Positions 1 through 8,872 of a stretch of DNA of 64,000 nucleotides are shown here, one piece after another (the stretch's first letter is position 1; each line of letters begins with the position of its first letter). The notes below the pieces were generated by a model that had not been told where the DNA came from, searched no databases, and saw only the letters and a list, made by a program, of their open reading frames with translations. The stretch comes from Saprospiraceae bacterium (GTDB lineage Bacteria; Bacteroidota; Bacteroidia; Chitinophagales; Saprospiraceae), in the NCBI GenBank assembly GCA_016710585.1, contig JADJVN010000023.1, positions 19,079-83,078 of the forward strand. Direction: 5' to 3'. The translations under genes and the position numbers were made by a program.

Positions 1-1631
1 CTTATTGCTTCATTGATCGTGAGGATCTCTACATCTGATTCCGGTGGAAGGTTCTTTAATATAAACTCTCTCTTATATTCTTGATCTTCCGTCACGCCAA
101 CAGTGTTTAACTGGATTTCTTCAGGAAAATAGTTTGCTTTGCTTACTACGACTTTATATGATTTATCTTTATCTAATAAGAATGAAATAATATTGCCATC
201 ATTATTTGTTTTGGATTGGATCTCACCATCTTTTCCACCTGACATTTCAATCAATTGAACTGTCGCACCTTTTATTGCTTTTTTCGATTGATCCTTGATA
301 ATATTGGATAATTCAAGAATAAATTTCCTTTTTTCAACGGTGTAGATATCATCACAACAGGTCTTCCCTTTTAGTGATTTTGAACCAGGTGCATCTCTAT
401 TTGAGACTAAGAATCCCATGTCACCATTTTTATTTATCTTGTAATAAATATCATCTACAGAAGAATTTATAGGCATTCCTAAATTGATTGGTGTACTGAA
501 TTCTGATCCATTCCAAGTACTTGAAAATACGTCTAAGCCTCCTAATCCTGGCCATCCTTCAGAGCTAAAAAACAACTTGCCATCTATATAGTAAGGTGTC
601 AATTCATCCATTGCTGTATTTAAACTACCTAATCCAATAGGCTCGCTGAAACTTGCCTCTCCTGTCTTATTCGCATAATACAAATCAAATCCTCCTTTAC
701 CTCCAGGAATATTTGCAGCAAAGAATAATACTTTATTTCCATAAAGTTCACCTTCTACTGGATGACGTACGATATAGTCTCCATTGATTCCAGTCACCTC
801 CAATGCTGGACTCCAACCTCCAGCTGTCTTTGTAGAAGCATAGAGTTTACTTTCTTCCATATGTCCACCGTCTGAAACTACTCTAGTATAATACATTGTA
901 TTTCCATCAGGTGTTATTGAAACATTTGCTGTATGGTAGCCTTCTCTGTTGATATTTTCTGGCAAAGCTGTAGCTTTTCCATAACCTTTATCTGGAACTA
1001 TTGTCGAAGAATAAAGATTGCAAAAATGAACACCGTCGTCTTTTTTATCCTTGTCTTTTGAATCTTTGACGCCTAGGCTACCGAAATATAAAGTGCCATC
1101 GACATCAATAGCTGGGCTACTTTGATTTTCTGGATTATTTACTGGACTTCCGATGTTTTTTACATTTAGGGCCACATTTTCCTTTAATGTTCCCATCAGC
1201 TCAATTCCTTTCAATTCTGTTTCTGCCCAAGCCTTCAAATTTGGATCGCCTCCTGATTCTATATATGTCTTAAATTCGGCCGCCGCCTCTGTAGTTGATC
1301 CAGCCATCTTTAAAGCTCTACCATAAAGAAATCTTTCTTCAAGATATTTATTAGCCTTATCCTTTGATAGAACTCGGTTAAACCAATTCACTGATTTGGT
1401 ATAGTCGCGAAGTAAAAAATGTGTTTTTGCTATTTTTATTGCAATATCCTTATCCTTCACTTCACCATATGCCTTAGTATATTGATCCAAAGCATTATAA
1501 TATTGTCCCTTTTCTATTTCTTCATCTCCAGATTTGGACAGTGCGGCAGGAGAATTATTATTATGTGGTTGTGCCCAAGCAATGGACATTACAATGAATT
1601 GAAATAGTGATATATAAAATAATTTTTTCAT
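1..1631 (-). CDS. PD40/OmpA-type T9SS-associated protein (partial, C-terminus beyond window)
   Basis: I translated this open frame by hand. It starts at ATG 1631 and runs off the left edge after 543 codons. A signal peptide (residues 1-21, ending AWAQ) is followed by a TPR-like helical region (about 35-110), then PD40/WD40-like beta-propeller repeats with phrases such as SSPAIDVDGTLYFGS and SITPDGNTMYYTR (about 125-420), and then a carboxypeptidase-regulatory-like beta-sandwich entering the window edge. This order matches the large Bacteroidota proteins that usually end in an OmpA peptidoglycan-binding domain and accompany PorP/SprF in type IX secretion; the OmpA part would lie outside the window. 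It follows porP/sprF by 34 bases on the same strand, so the two are probably one operon. Family certain in outline, exact role inferred. Confidence 0.85.
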   Translation of the reverse strand, partial: MKKLFYISLFQFIVMSIAWAQPHNNNSPAALSKSGDEEIEKGQYYNALDQYTKAYGEVKDKDIAIKIAKTHFLLRDYTKSVNWFNRVLSKDKANKYLEERFLYGRALKMAGSTTEAAAEFKTYIESGGDPNLKAWAETELKGIELMGTLKENVALNVKNIGSPVNNPENQSSPAIDVDGTLYFGSLGVKDSKDKDKKDDGVHFCNLYSSTIVPDKGYGKATALPENINREGYHTANVSITPDGNTMYYTRVVSDGGHMEESKLYASTKTAGGWSPALEVTGINGDYIVRHPVEGELYGNKVLFFAANIPGGKGGFDLYYANKTGEASFSEPIGLGSLNTAMDELTPYYIDGKLFFSSEGWPGLGGLDVFSSTWNGSEFSTPINLGMPINSSVDDIYYKINKNGDMGFLVSNRDAPGSKSLKGKTCCDDIYTVEKRKFILELSNIIKDQSKKAIKGATVQLIEMSGGKDGEIQSKTNNDGNIISFLLDKDKSYKVVVSKANYFPEEIQLNTVGVTEDQEYKREFILKNLPPESDVEILTINEAI

Positions 1632-1665
1632 TTCAAATAGATTTGATGTACCAGAATTACATTGA

Positions 1666-2700
1666 TTAAAAACGTGGACAGAATACTTTAGGCTTTGGAT
1701 TTGGTTTTTTATTGACTACGCCAATATAGCTTATTGCAAACTCAGCCCCGCCTAGAGGGGTTTCTGCAGCTGATTTGCCCGATGTGATAAAATCATATCC
1801 CAACTGTGCTTTAATCTTACCGATATTTGCACCAACCATAAATTGAGCTGCATCACCGATGCGATATCCTAGACCTGCATTGAGTCTTATTTGTTTTTCT
1901 ATATTGAATAAGTAGCTGGTCATACACTGGACAATTGATTCACTTGGCTTGTCTAAACTTCTGAACCATAACATTGGAATGATGTCCAATTTCTCGGAAT
2001 AATGATATTCAAATCCAGCATTTCCTGTAAATAACATTGGCAACTTATTATTAGCTGATCCGCCAGTTCCTCCTGCAGTACTTAAAACGCTTACAGTAGG
2101 TCTATTTACATGTGATGCATTAAAGCCTAGTCTAAGGATATGGTTCTTGCTAGTCACTTTTGAAGTGTAGGCAAGTCCAACAGTATAATCTTGGTAACTG
2201 GTTTTATCTTGAAGGTTATTTTCATCTGTGGAAGCTAGCCCAGACAATTTTGCTCCAGAATTTGCTTTTTCTTTGCTTCCTACACCAAAACTCACTGAAC
2301 CCCATTGAACTCCAAGAGCCAAATCACTTCTAGAAGCCTTGCCAATAGCAAGGTGATATGCTGCAGAAGCTTGGAATGCTGTCTTTCCTAGGTCTATCGT
2401 GCCAGAAACATCTTGTAATCCATTGATTCCAAATCCCACCCAATCTTTTTTTCTCAGTCCCCATGGAAATATTGCATCCATGTAGATATGTGGGGTTCTA
2501 TATTGATTTCCTCCCCCAGTAGCACTGAGTGATTGATCTCGATAAATACCTCCAATTCGATAAGAACCATAAAATCCACCTGTATTGGCAGGATTTACAT
2601 GACCTGGAGTCATTTCGTATTGAGTAAAATGCACGTCTTGTGCAAAAGTGTAAGTGGCAAACAAGACGAATGCAGCAAAAATGTAAAATTTTGGCATCAT
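1666..2700 (-). CDS. PorP/SprF family type IX secretion outer-membrane protein
   Basis: This 344-residue protein has a signal peptide (1-21) and the family's N-terminal hallmark FTQYEMTPGHVNPANTG right after cleavage, then alternating strands of an outer-membrane barrel of the usual size for the family. PorP/SprF proteins work with the T9SS and attach or export surface proteins such as SprB-type adhesins or type B cargo. It is the first gene of a two-gene unit with the PD40/OmpA-type protein downstream, the usual pairing. Two adjacent Met codons open the frame; either could start it. Bacteroidota have many paralogues, so which cargo it serves cannot be read here. Confidence 0.92.
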   Translation of the reverse strand: MMPKFYIFAAFVLFATYTFAQDVHFTQYEMTPGHVNPANTGGFYGSYRIGGIYRDQSLSATGGGNQYRTPHIYMDAIFPWGLRKKDWVGFGINGLQDVSGTIDLGKTAFQASAAYHLAIGKASRSDLALGVQWGSVSFGVGSKEKANSGAKLSGLASTDENNLQDKTSYQDYTVGLAYTSKVTSKNHILRLGFNASHVNRPTVSVLSTAGGTGGSANNKLPMLFTGNAGFEYHYSEKLDIIPMLWFRSLDKPSESIVQCMTSYLFNIEKQIRLNAGLGYRIGDAAQFMVGANIGKIKAQLGYDFITSGKSAAETPLGGAEFAISYIGVVNKKPNPKPKVFCPRF

Positions 2701-3115
2701 GAGCTTTTATTTCTTTTAAAGAAGGCGAAATATAAGGATTTCTTGAATAACATAAGTCAAATCTAATACCAATTTTGTGTTTTATAGCTTTTTGCATTGA
2801 CTTGATTGGACATATGTTCTTTATTCAGAAAAATCATCTGTGCACTGAGATCATAATTATTGTTAATTTGAACCAACTTCTGTTCCATTTTATTTTTTAT
2901 TTGAAATCATCCTATACTTTTCATATTTTTACCAAATAAGGTTTTAATTGATCTTTATACAGTGATTTATATCTTTCAAATGATACAAAAAATATTTGTA
3001 AAACACTAGTTATGAAATCAATATGTATAATGCTAAATAAAATGTTAATTTTTTTATAAAAATTTAAAATATAAACTGAAAATTGTTCTATTTTACATCA
3101 CAATTATTTACGCCA
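2701..3115. other. Divergent intergenic region, no gene seen
   Basis: About 415 AT-rich bases separate porP/sprF (minus) from the T9SS cargo gene (plus). A minus-strand TATATTTC at 2727-2734, 27 bases before porP/sprF, resembles the Bacteroidota -7 box with its last base changed. I see no convincing box for the plus-strand gene, no RNA gene and no supported small ORF. Confidence 0.4.
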
Positions 3116-3580
3116 ATGAAAAATATTTTTATCTTTTTTTGTTTGATTTTGGCCATTGGCCTTAATGCTCAAAAAATTACTCCAACTGTCATTGCCAATG
3201 CTGGAAATGTCGTAAAAAATGCGACACATAGTATAGAATGGACCTTAGGAGAATTTATGACAGAGACATTGAAAAACAACAATGGATCTATTACACAAGG
3301 CTTCCATCAAGCCAATTTACTCTTTGTCGCAGTTGATGATGCTGAGATTGCAGGTTTGGAAGTTTTCCCCAATCCTGTTAATGCAACACTAACCATAAAA
3401 AATGGAAGTGAAGGGAGTTTGAATCTCAATATTTCTCATATCAGTGGATCAGAAATATTCAAAGACAAGATCACCATAGGAACAGAGTCATTAAATTTTT
3501 CTAACTATCCTGCTGGGATATACTTTTTAAAATTTGACAGCGCTAAGGGATCAAAAACATTTAAAATAGAAAAACAATAA
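3116..3580 (+). CDS. Small T9SS type A cargo protein (TQGFHQ type)
   Basis: The start is set at ATG 3116 because it opens a clean signal peptide (residues 1-19, ending GLNAQ); an upstream in-frame codon would bury it. The mature part holds the phrase HSIEWTLGEF...ITQGFHQ (about 39-65), which I recognise as a recurrent Bacteroidota module placed just before a sorting tail. Residues 80-154 form the type A sorting domain (EVFPNPVNATLTI, then YPAGIYFLKF, then a basic end), which would direct export by T9SS and surface attachment. It lies 28 bases before the large surface protein on the same strand, probably co-transcribed. No enzymatic motif; function unknown. Confidence 0.85.
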   Translation: MKNIFIFFCLILAIGLNAQKITPTVIANAGNVVKNATHSIEWTLGEFMTETLKNNNGSITQGFHQANLLFVAVDDAEIAGLEVFPNPVNATLTIKNGSEGSLNLNISHISGSEIFKDKITIGTESLNFSNYPAGIYFLKFDSAKGSKTFKIEKQ

Positions 3581-3608
3581 CAAAATCAATTAATAAAACT
3601 TTTTCCAA

Positions 3609-5246
3609 ATGAATAAAATTTTACTTACATTATTTGCTTCAATGATAGTGATGTTGACTATCCAAGCACAAGTAGCACCATCTTTCAAATATCAGGGTGT
3701 TGCAAGGAACGCTAGTAATGCGCCTTTGGTAAATCAAAACATAGGCCTTCAACTGTCTATCCTAAATGCTGCTGGGACTCCAGTTTATGTCGAGAGACAT
3801 GCTGTGACTACTTCAGCACTAGGTATCTTTAGTGTGAATGTCTGTAATGGATCTAATGCAACAGGCAGCTGTGCTACGATTGATTGGGGAGCTGGTCAGT
3901 TTAACTTGAAAGTTGAAATGGATCCAGCCGGTGGAACTGCTTTTGTAAATATGGGTAATTCTCCAATACTTATGGCTCCAATTGCTGCTTATGCATTAAA
4001 ATCTGGTGGATCTTCTGGAGATAATGATGGCAGCCCAACCAATGAGTTGCAAGACTTAACTTTTACAGAAGCAACTGGACTTTTAGGAATTTCACAAAGA
4101 AATTCTGTAAACCTAAGTGGATTAAAAAATGATGCAGATGCAGATCCAGCCAATGAAATTCAAACGATATCCTTAGATACTTCAGATAACTCACTCATAC
4201 TTAGTAAAAATGGAGGTAGAGTAGTGATCCCAGGAGCAGCAGCAATATGGACTAAAAGTGGAGATAGTATAAGCTACAAACATTCCAATACTGTTGGTCT
4301 TGTATTTAGTCCTAGTAAAAATGAAACACGCTTCGGACAAGAAGTTTGGAGTCGTAAATTTGCCACAACTAATAAATGGTATGATGAATTCAGAACTAAG
4401 CCAGCAAATTTAGGCAAGGAAGTTGCTTTTGGAGCAGAAATCGTAGAATATCCAATCACTTTCAATAGATTCTATCTCAGAGTAAATGCAGATACTTTCT
4501 GGAAGGCGCATACATACAATTATACATTGGGTGGTACTTCAGGAGGTGCTTTAACTCAAACTGAACACTTTAGCCAATTTTTAAATGGAACGACACCTGT
4601 AAAGGCACTTTCGAATAGAATGGAATCATATGCTGGAGTAGGTAGCTCTATCACTTATTTTGGTGGTGTAGCGGGTACTTTATCAGGCCACGCTGGACTT
4701 AATGGCGCATTACATTCTATAACGGCTCATGTTTCCGCAACAGGGCATAGCTCTGGTAATCCAAGTAATTTTAGCTTGAACTCTGGTTTTTGGCTGAATA
4801 GATCTACAAATCAAAGTACTGTAACAGCAGATATTAAAAATTTCCACATTCCTTATCCTAAACAAGCAGGAAAAGAACTTTGGTATGCTTGTATCGAAGG
4901 ACCAGAAGCTGGTGCTTATGAAAGAGGAACTGCGACGCTTGTCAATGGTGAAGCATTTGTTCCATTTACAGAGCATTTTGAATATGTAATCAACCCGGAA
5001 ACTGCAACAGTAAGTATTACACCACTATCTGCAGATTCTGAAGGTATTGCTGTTATTGAAAAAACTGCAAAAGGATTTCGTGTAAAAGAATTGAGAAAAG
5101 GTACTGGAAACTATAAATTTGACTGGGAAGTTAAAGCAGTGAGAAAAGGATATGAGAACTATGAAGTGATCAGAGATCCTATGATCATTACTCCAGTAAA
5201 CAATGATATGCTTCAGGACGCTTTGCAAAAAGTTGAAAAGAATTAA
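3609..5246 (+). CDS. Large surface protein with tail-fibre-like C-terminal domain
   Basis: A 545-residue secreted protein with a signal peptide (1-21, ending TIQAQ). Residues 22-135 are the common Bacteroidota beta-sandwich beginning PSFKYQGVARNASNAPL and ending MAPIAAYALKS. The middle is low in recognisable domains. Residues about 415-520 (KNFHIPYP, then YACIEGPEAGAYERGTA) resemble the C-terminal module of phage tail-fibre-like and Bacteroidota stalk proteins, usually found after coiled or triple-stranded regions. There is no T9SS sorting tail, so export beyond the outer membrane is unexplained unless it associates with the cargo protein encoded just upstream. A strong terminator follows the stop codon. 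Role inferred: cell-surface fibre or appendage component. Confidence 0.7.
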   Translation: MNKILLTLFASMIVMLTIQAQVAPSFKYQGVARNASNAPLVNQNIGLQLSILNAAGTPVYVERHAVTTSALGIFSVNVCNGSNATGSCATIDWGAGQFNLKVEMDPAGGTAFVNMGNSPILMAPIAAYALKSGGSSGDNDGSPTNELQDLTFTEATGLLGISQRNSVNLSGLKNDADADPANEIQTISLDTSDNSLILSKNGGRVVIPGAAAIWTKSGDSISYKHSNTVGLVFSPSKNETRFGQEVWSRKFATTNKWYDEFRTKPANLGKEVAFGAEIVEYPITFNRFYLRVNADTFWKAHTYNYTLGGTSGGALTQTEHFSQFLNGTTPVKALSNRMESYAGVGSSITYFGGVAGTLSGHAGLNGALHSITAHVSATGHSSGNPSNFSLNSGFWLNRSTNQSTVTADIKNFHIPYPKQAGKELWYACIEGPEAGAYERGTATLVNGEAFVPFTEHFEYVINPETATVSITPLSADSEGIAVIEKTAKGFRVKELRKGTGNYKFDWEVKAVRKGYENYEVIRDPMIITPVNNDMLQDALQKVEKN

Positions 5247-5270
5247 TGTTTAGAATTTTTTAAAGATTGG

Positions 5271-5304
5271 CCCAGCTTTATCATTATTAAAGCTGGGTTT
5301 TTTT
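5271..5304 (+). terminator. Rho-independent terminator after the surface-protein gene
   Basis: Perfect inverted repeat CCCAGCTTTA / TAAAGCTGGG (5271-5280 and 5288-5297) with a 7-base loop, followed by seven T. It lies 25 bases after the stop of the surface-protein gene and before convergent yraN. Confidence 0.9.
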
Positions 5305-5323
5305 ATGGAATTTTTTATAGCGC

Positions 5324-5713
5324 TCAAAACCATGCATCTTTAAAATGCTCTAGATTCATAGATCCATCTTCATTTAAAATGATGGATATGATATCAAAAC
5401 GGATCTCCCATTCGTGATTTATTTTTGTCATGTATTGTGTGGCGGCATCTGAGATTAATTTTTCTTTATATGTTGAAACGAATTCTTCAGGTTGGCCAAA
5501 ATACGTATATGCCCTTGTTTTTACTTCTATGAATACCAGCACTTCACCGTCTAGTGCGATGATATCTATTTCAGCACGACTAAATCTCCAGTTTTGTTCA
5601 AGAATCGTATAATCAAGGCTTTGAAGATATTTCACGGCATAATCCTCACCTCTTTGACCAATTTCTTTATTAGATGCCAAGTATTTGTATTTTTGCACAA
5701 AATACAAGATCAT
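5324..5713 (-). CDS. yraN: YraN/UPF0102 family nuclease-fold protein
   Basis: The 129-residue frame carries the family signature: IGQRGEDYAVKYL (about 18-30), then RAEIDIIALDGEVLVFIEVKTR (about 45-67), the restriction-endonuclease-like D-x(n)-ExK core. Family members are small conserved proteins of uncertain function, linked by homology to Holliday-junction resolvase folds. The ATG at 5713 gives an unusual N-terminal extension (MILYFVQKYKY); a TTG at 5680 would give MASNKEIGQRGED, closer to family length, and would free the promoter box of the divergent gene at 5688-5695 from coding sequence. I keep the ATG but consider the TTG equally likely. Confidence 0.88.
   Translation of the reverse strand: MILYFVQKYKYLASNKEIGQRGEDYAVKYLQSLDYTILEQNWRFSRAEIDIIALDGEVLVFIEVKTRAYTYFGQPEEFVSTYKEKLISDAATQYMTKINHEWEIRFDIISIILNEDGSMNLEHFKDAWF
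5688..5695 (+). promoter_or_regulatory. Putative -7 promoter box (TATTTTTG) for the isomerase gene
   Basis: TATTTTTG fits the Bacteroidota TAnnTTTG consensus and ends 16 bases before ATG 5712. No good -33 TTTG is seen at the expected distance. The box lies inside the N-terminal extension of yraN if that gene starts at 5713. Confidence 0.4.
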
Positions 5714-6708
5714 GGTGAGTATGTATGATATGGTAAAAAAATTTCCTTCACAATTGGAGGAAGCAGTAGGTATTGGACAACAAGCTCAGATAGATCCTTT
5801 GGATAATCCAGTAAACCATGTTTTTGTGGCAGGTATGGGTGGCTCGGGTATAGGCGCAGATTTTGTCGCATCTTTCATCAGACAAGAGTGCACTATCCCA
5901 TATTTAGTGGGAAAATCATATGACGCACCAGCCTATATCAATGAACATACTTTGGCTATAGCATCATCCTATTCTGGAAACACAGAAGAGACCATCTCTT
6001 GTATGAATCAAGTAAAAGGAAAAATATGCAAGAATCATTTGCATTGCTTCTGGAGGAAAAATAATAGAATGGGCAAATACAAATCATTTCAATGCCATCA
6101 AATTACCTGACAATTGGTCATCACCAAGAGCTTGCCTAGGATATTCATTAGTGGCGCAGTTATATACTTTGTACCATCTTGGATTGATCAGTAAGCGATT
6201 TGAAGCAGAGTTGATGAATGCCATCAATCAATTGAAGGCTGAAAATTCAGAAATAGAAGAGAAAGCAAAGCACCTTGCTAATGCCCTTTATGGAAAAATA
6301 GTGGCGATCTATTCCACTGATAGAATAGAACCTGTAGCGCTGCGTTTTCGTCAACAAATAAATGAAAATTCAAAGAGACTGTGTTGGCATCACGTCATTC
6401 CAGAAATGAATCATAATGAGCTCGTAGGGTGGAGAAAAAACGATCCAAATCAAGTGGCACTTTTTTTGCGAAATAGCGATGACCATCCAAGGAATAGTAT
6501 CAGAATGGATCTCACAAAAGAAATAACCAGTCACTATGCTGGGGCAGCGATAGAGTTATATAGTAAAGGCAATTCACTTATAGAAAGAAGCCTTTATTTG
6601 GTTCATTTATTGGATTTTGTTTCTGTGTTTTTGGCTGACATGAATCATGTCGATGCAGTAGAAGTAAAAGTCATTGATTTCCTTAAAGGGGAATTAGCTA
6701 AAAGCTAA
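5712..6708 (+). pseudogene. Bifunctional phosphoglucose/phosphomannose isomerase, frameshifted
   Basis: Two consecutive frames together make one SIS-family protein. The first (5712-6110) encodes the N-terminal SIS lobe with FVAGMGGSGIGADFVASF and SYSGNTEET; the second, open from about 6015 to 6708, continues with IICIASGG and WSSPRACLGYSL and ends with the bacterial PGI C-terminal domain (IPEMNHNELVGW, then a conserved DDHPRNSIRM region). The frame moves by one base near 6013-6025 (GTAAAAGGAAAAAT); removing one A from the first A-run restores a single 331-codon frame, the usual family length. The enzyme would interconvert glucose-6-P or mannose-6-P with fructose-6-P. A homopolymer sequencing error is as likely as true loss. 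ATG 5721 (MYDMVKKFP) may be the family-like start. Confidence 0.85.
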
Positions 6709-6721
6709 ATCATAGCTTTTT
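6700..6721 (+). terminator. Probable terminator overlapping the isomerase stop codon
   Basis: AAAAGCTA / TAGCTTTT (6700-6707 and 6713-6720) forms an 8-bp stem with a 5-base loop whose 3' arm ends in T. The stem includes the stop codon of the isomerase gene. AT-rich, so only moderately convincing. Confidence 0.45.
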
Positions 6722-7072
6722 CTTAGTCATATTAAAATATTATTTTTGTTTTGCTTTGAATTGTTAGATAAGCATTAGAAATGAGTCATACATAGCTTAT
6801 TGAAGATCACCATATTACCTAAACATGATTTTTTTTATTGATATATTAACTAACCTATCTAGGGTATTTTTAAATTTATTTTGAGCTTTGGTATTAGAAT
6901 TAATTATGATTTGAGGCCTCTGAATAGGATAAACACTATCATATTATTGAAAAATGCTATGGTATCATTTTTGAATAATATAGTATATCAATGAAAGTAC
7001 ATTGACCGAAATTTGAATTGAGATTTTATCAAAGATATACTGGGTCCGTAATAACCAAAAATTAGAAAGCGT
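6722..7072. other. Intergenic region with no clear gene
   Basis: About 350 bases of AT-rich DNA. A TAnnTTTG match (TATTTTTG, 6741-6748) sits far upstream of the small ORF at 7073 and may be chance. No tRNA, repeat or conserved frame was seen. Confidence 0.35.
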
Positions 7073-7186
7073 ATGAAGGCAGGCCAAACCCCAGTGGTAT
7101 TTTACAGAGATCTAAGATTCTGGTTAGTATTAATTTTTACGGTAGTATTATCTGTATTTTTATTAGCTACTTATCCAGTTTCGTGA
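7073..7186 (+). CDS. Small single-pass membrane peptide, 37 residues
   Basis: ATG 7073 to TGA 7184-7186 encodes a peptide beginning MKAGQTPVVFYRDLRFW followed by an uninterrupted hydrophobic stretch (about residues 17-33) and a short polar end. A basic/aromatic N-terminus before one membrane helix is a believable small membrane protein layout. The gene ends on the base directly before the stop of convergent nadC, so there is no spacer. I do not recognise a named family and no strong ribosome-binding site is visible. Chance ORFs of this length are common in AT-rich DNA, so this is a moderate call. Confidence 0.45.
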   Translation: MKAGQTPVVFYRDLRFWLVLIFTVVLSVFLLATYPVS

Positions 7187-8023
7187 TTATTGTATCTTCA
7201 AGCTTAAATCGAGGCTTCCGGCGCTGTGGGTAAGTGCTCCCACAGAAATGTAGTTTACACCTGTTTGTGCTATTTTGCGCACAGTCTCTAAACTGACACC
7301 ACCTGAAGCTTCGATTTCAAAGCGATCTCCTATCATCTCGACAGCTTCTCTCATCAAGATGATATCAAAATTGTCCAACATAACTCGATCAACACTTCCT
7401 ACTCTCAATACTTCTGCTACTTCCACCAAATTTTTGACTTCCACCGTAACTTTCAATTCCTGAAGATTGTGTTTTTCTTTATACTTAACTACCGCTTTGA
7501 TTGCTTTAGTGATTGATCCACATGCTTTGATATGATTATCTTTAATCATAAACCAATCATATAGACCAATGCGGTAATTCTCACATCCCCCTATTCTTAC
7601 TGCCCATTTTTCGACATGACGGTTTAGTGCAGTTGTCTTTCTTGTATCGATGATTTTAACCTGAAATCCTTCTACTTCAGTCGCAAATCTTGAACTTAAA
7701 GTAGCTATACCACTCATCCTTTGCATGACATTCAAGACTAACCGCTCAGTCTTCAATAAATCCCGAGTGCTACCTTCTACTTCAAAAGCGATATCCCCAT
7801 ATTTTACATAAGTGCCGTCTTTAATATGACATGTAAATATCATCTCAGGATCGACTTGCTTAAACACCATTTCTGCAAATTCAACACCTGCTAGAATGCC
7901 ATCTTCTTTTACTAGTAACTTGGCACTAGATCTACTCGCCTTTGGAATACATGCAAGAGAGGTGATATCACCAGTTTGGATATCTTCTTTAAGTGAAAGT
8001 GTGATATATGTTTTTAAGTCCAA
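7187..8023 (-). CDS. nadC: Quinolinate phosphoribosyltransferase (nicotinate-nucleotide pyrophosphorylase)
   Basis: The 278-residue protein matches NadC along its length. It catalyses quinolinate + PRPP to nicotinate mononucleotide + CO2 + PPi in de novo NAD synthesis, in the cytoplasm. Visible signatures are MQRMSGIATLS (about 100-110), the substrate-binding DTRKTT (126-131), WAVRIGGCENYRIGLYD (140-156) with MIKDNHI (159-165), and the barrel end IEASGGVSLETV plus ISVGALTHS. Length is typical. The upstream barrel gene ends 10 bases before it on the same strand, so the two may share a transcript. No nadA or nadB is nearby. Confidence 0.97.
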   Translation of the reverse strand: MDLKTYITLSLKEDIQTGDITSLACIPKASRSSAKLLVKEDGILAGVEFAEMVFKQVDPEMIFTCHIKDGTYVKYGDIAFEVEGSTRDLLKTERLVLNVMQRMSGIATLSSRFATEVEGFQVKIIDTRKTTALNRHVEKWAVRIGGCENYRIGLYDWFMIKDNHIKACGSITKAIKAVVKYKEKHNLQELKVTVEVKNLVEVAEVLRVGSVDRVMLDNFDIILMREAVEMIGDRFEIEASGGVSLETVRKIAQTGVNYISVGALTHSAGSLDLSLKIQ

Positions 8024-8033
8024 TATCTATAAT

Positions 8034-8756
8034 TTAAAAAGCTACTCCAATACGTAAATCGAGTGAATTAATCGTCCCCTTTGAATTTTCTTTCGATCCA
8101 TCAAAATACCTTCCATCATCATCTGTGACGTCAATTATACTTTGGCTGAAACGCAAACCTGCAATAATAGAAACGTCATCAGATATTTTATATTCTGCAC
8201 CAGCTCCAATACCCCAACCAAGGCTTAAGAATGTAGCTTGCTTGCTGATATTCTCTTTTTCAGTATTGATTCCCGCTCCTTTGATAGAACCTTTTGCCTT
8301 TGTCTTGAAACCAATCACAAATTCAGGCAAATGAGCATAAAACTTAAATTTTCCAAATTCATTCGTCCTTAATTTAAATCCTACAGGAAAATCAACATAG
8401 TTAATACCATATCCAAGAATAACGCCATTGGGCATCGAATCTCCTTTATTGATACTTAATTCCGATAGAGATTCTGACCATAAATTACCCCCTTGTAGAT
8501 ATTCCAACTTTCCACCTTGATTTAAAGACAAACCTATTCCCCCAGTAAATGAATAGCGCTCACTAAGTAAATATTCTGCTTCCACATGAAGCTTATAACC
8601 CAATTTTGTCCCTGATGTCAATATTTTACTGTCATTTGAAGTCATCCAGCCAAATGTAGGTCCATTCATAATACTAACCTTTAGTTTGTCTACTTGAGCA
8701 TTTATAATCAATGGTAAAACAAACAAAAAACTGTACAATAATTTTTTCATATTCAA
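8034..8756 (-). CDS. Outer-membrane beta-barrel protein (PorT/OmpW-like porin family)
   Basis: A 240-residue protein with a signal peptide (1-20, ending INAQ) and alternating strands with aromatic girdle residues, ending LDLRIGVAF with a terminal Phe, the usual outer-membrane beta-signal. This fits the broad 'outer membrane beta-barrel protein' families of Bacteroidota. Two in-frame Met codons (MNMKK) are possible starts. Minus-strand TACCTTCG at 8798-8805 is a near-consensus -7 box 41 bases upstream. It precedes nadC by 10 bases. Substrate or role cannot be inferred. Confidence 0.75.
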   Translation of the reverse strand: MNMKKLLYSFLFVLPLIINAQVDKLKVSIMNGPTFGWMTSNDSKILTSGTKLGYKLHVEAEYLLSERYSFTGGIGLSLNQGGKLEYLQGGNLWSESLSELSINKGDSMPNGVILGYGINYVDFPVGFKLRTNEFGKFKFYAHLPEFVIGFKTKAKGSIKGAGINTEKENISKQATFLSLGWGIGAGAEYKISDDVSIIAGLRFSQSIIDVTDDDGRYFDGSKENSKGTINSLDLRIGVAF

Positions 8757-8840
8757 TCGTTTAGAAAATTTAATTAAAAATTTATTCGTTTATTAGACGA
8801 AGGTAAGTTTAAATTGTGACACATAGTGAGTATTTATATA

Positions 8841-8848
8841 TAATTTTG
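8841..8848 (+). promoter_or_regulatory. Putative -7 box (TAATTTTG) for gldB
   Basis: TAATTTTG matches TAnnTTTG and ends 24 bases before the gldB ATG, a plausible distance for a short leader. No clear -33 element. Confidence 0.4.
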
Positions 8849-8872
8849 AGCTTATATAAAATAGAATAAATA

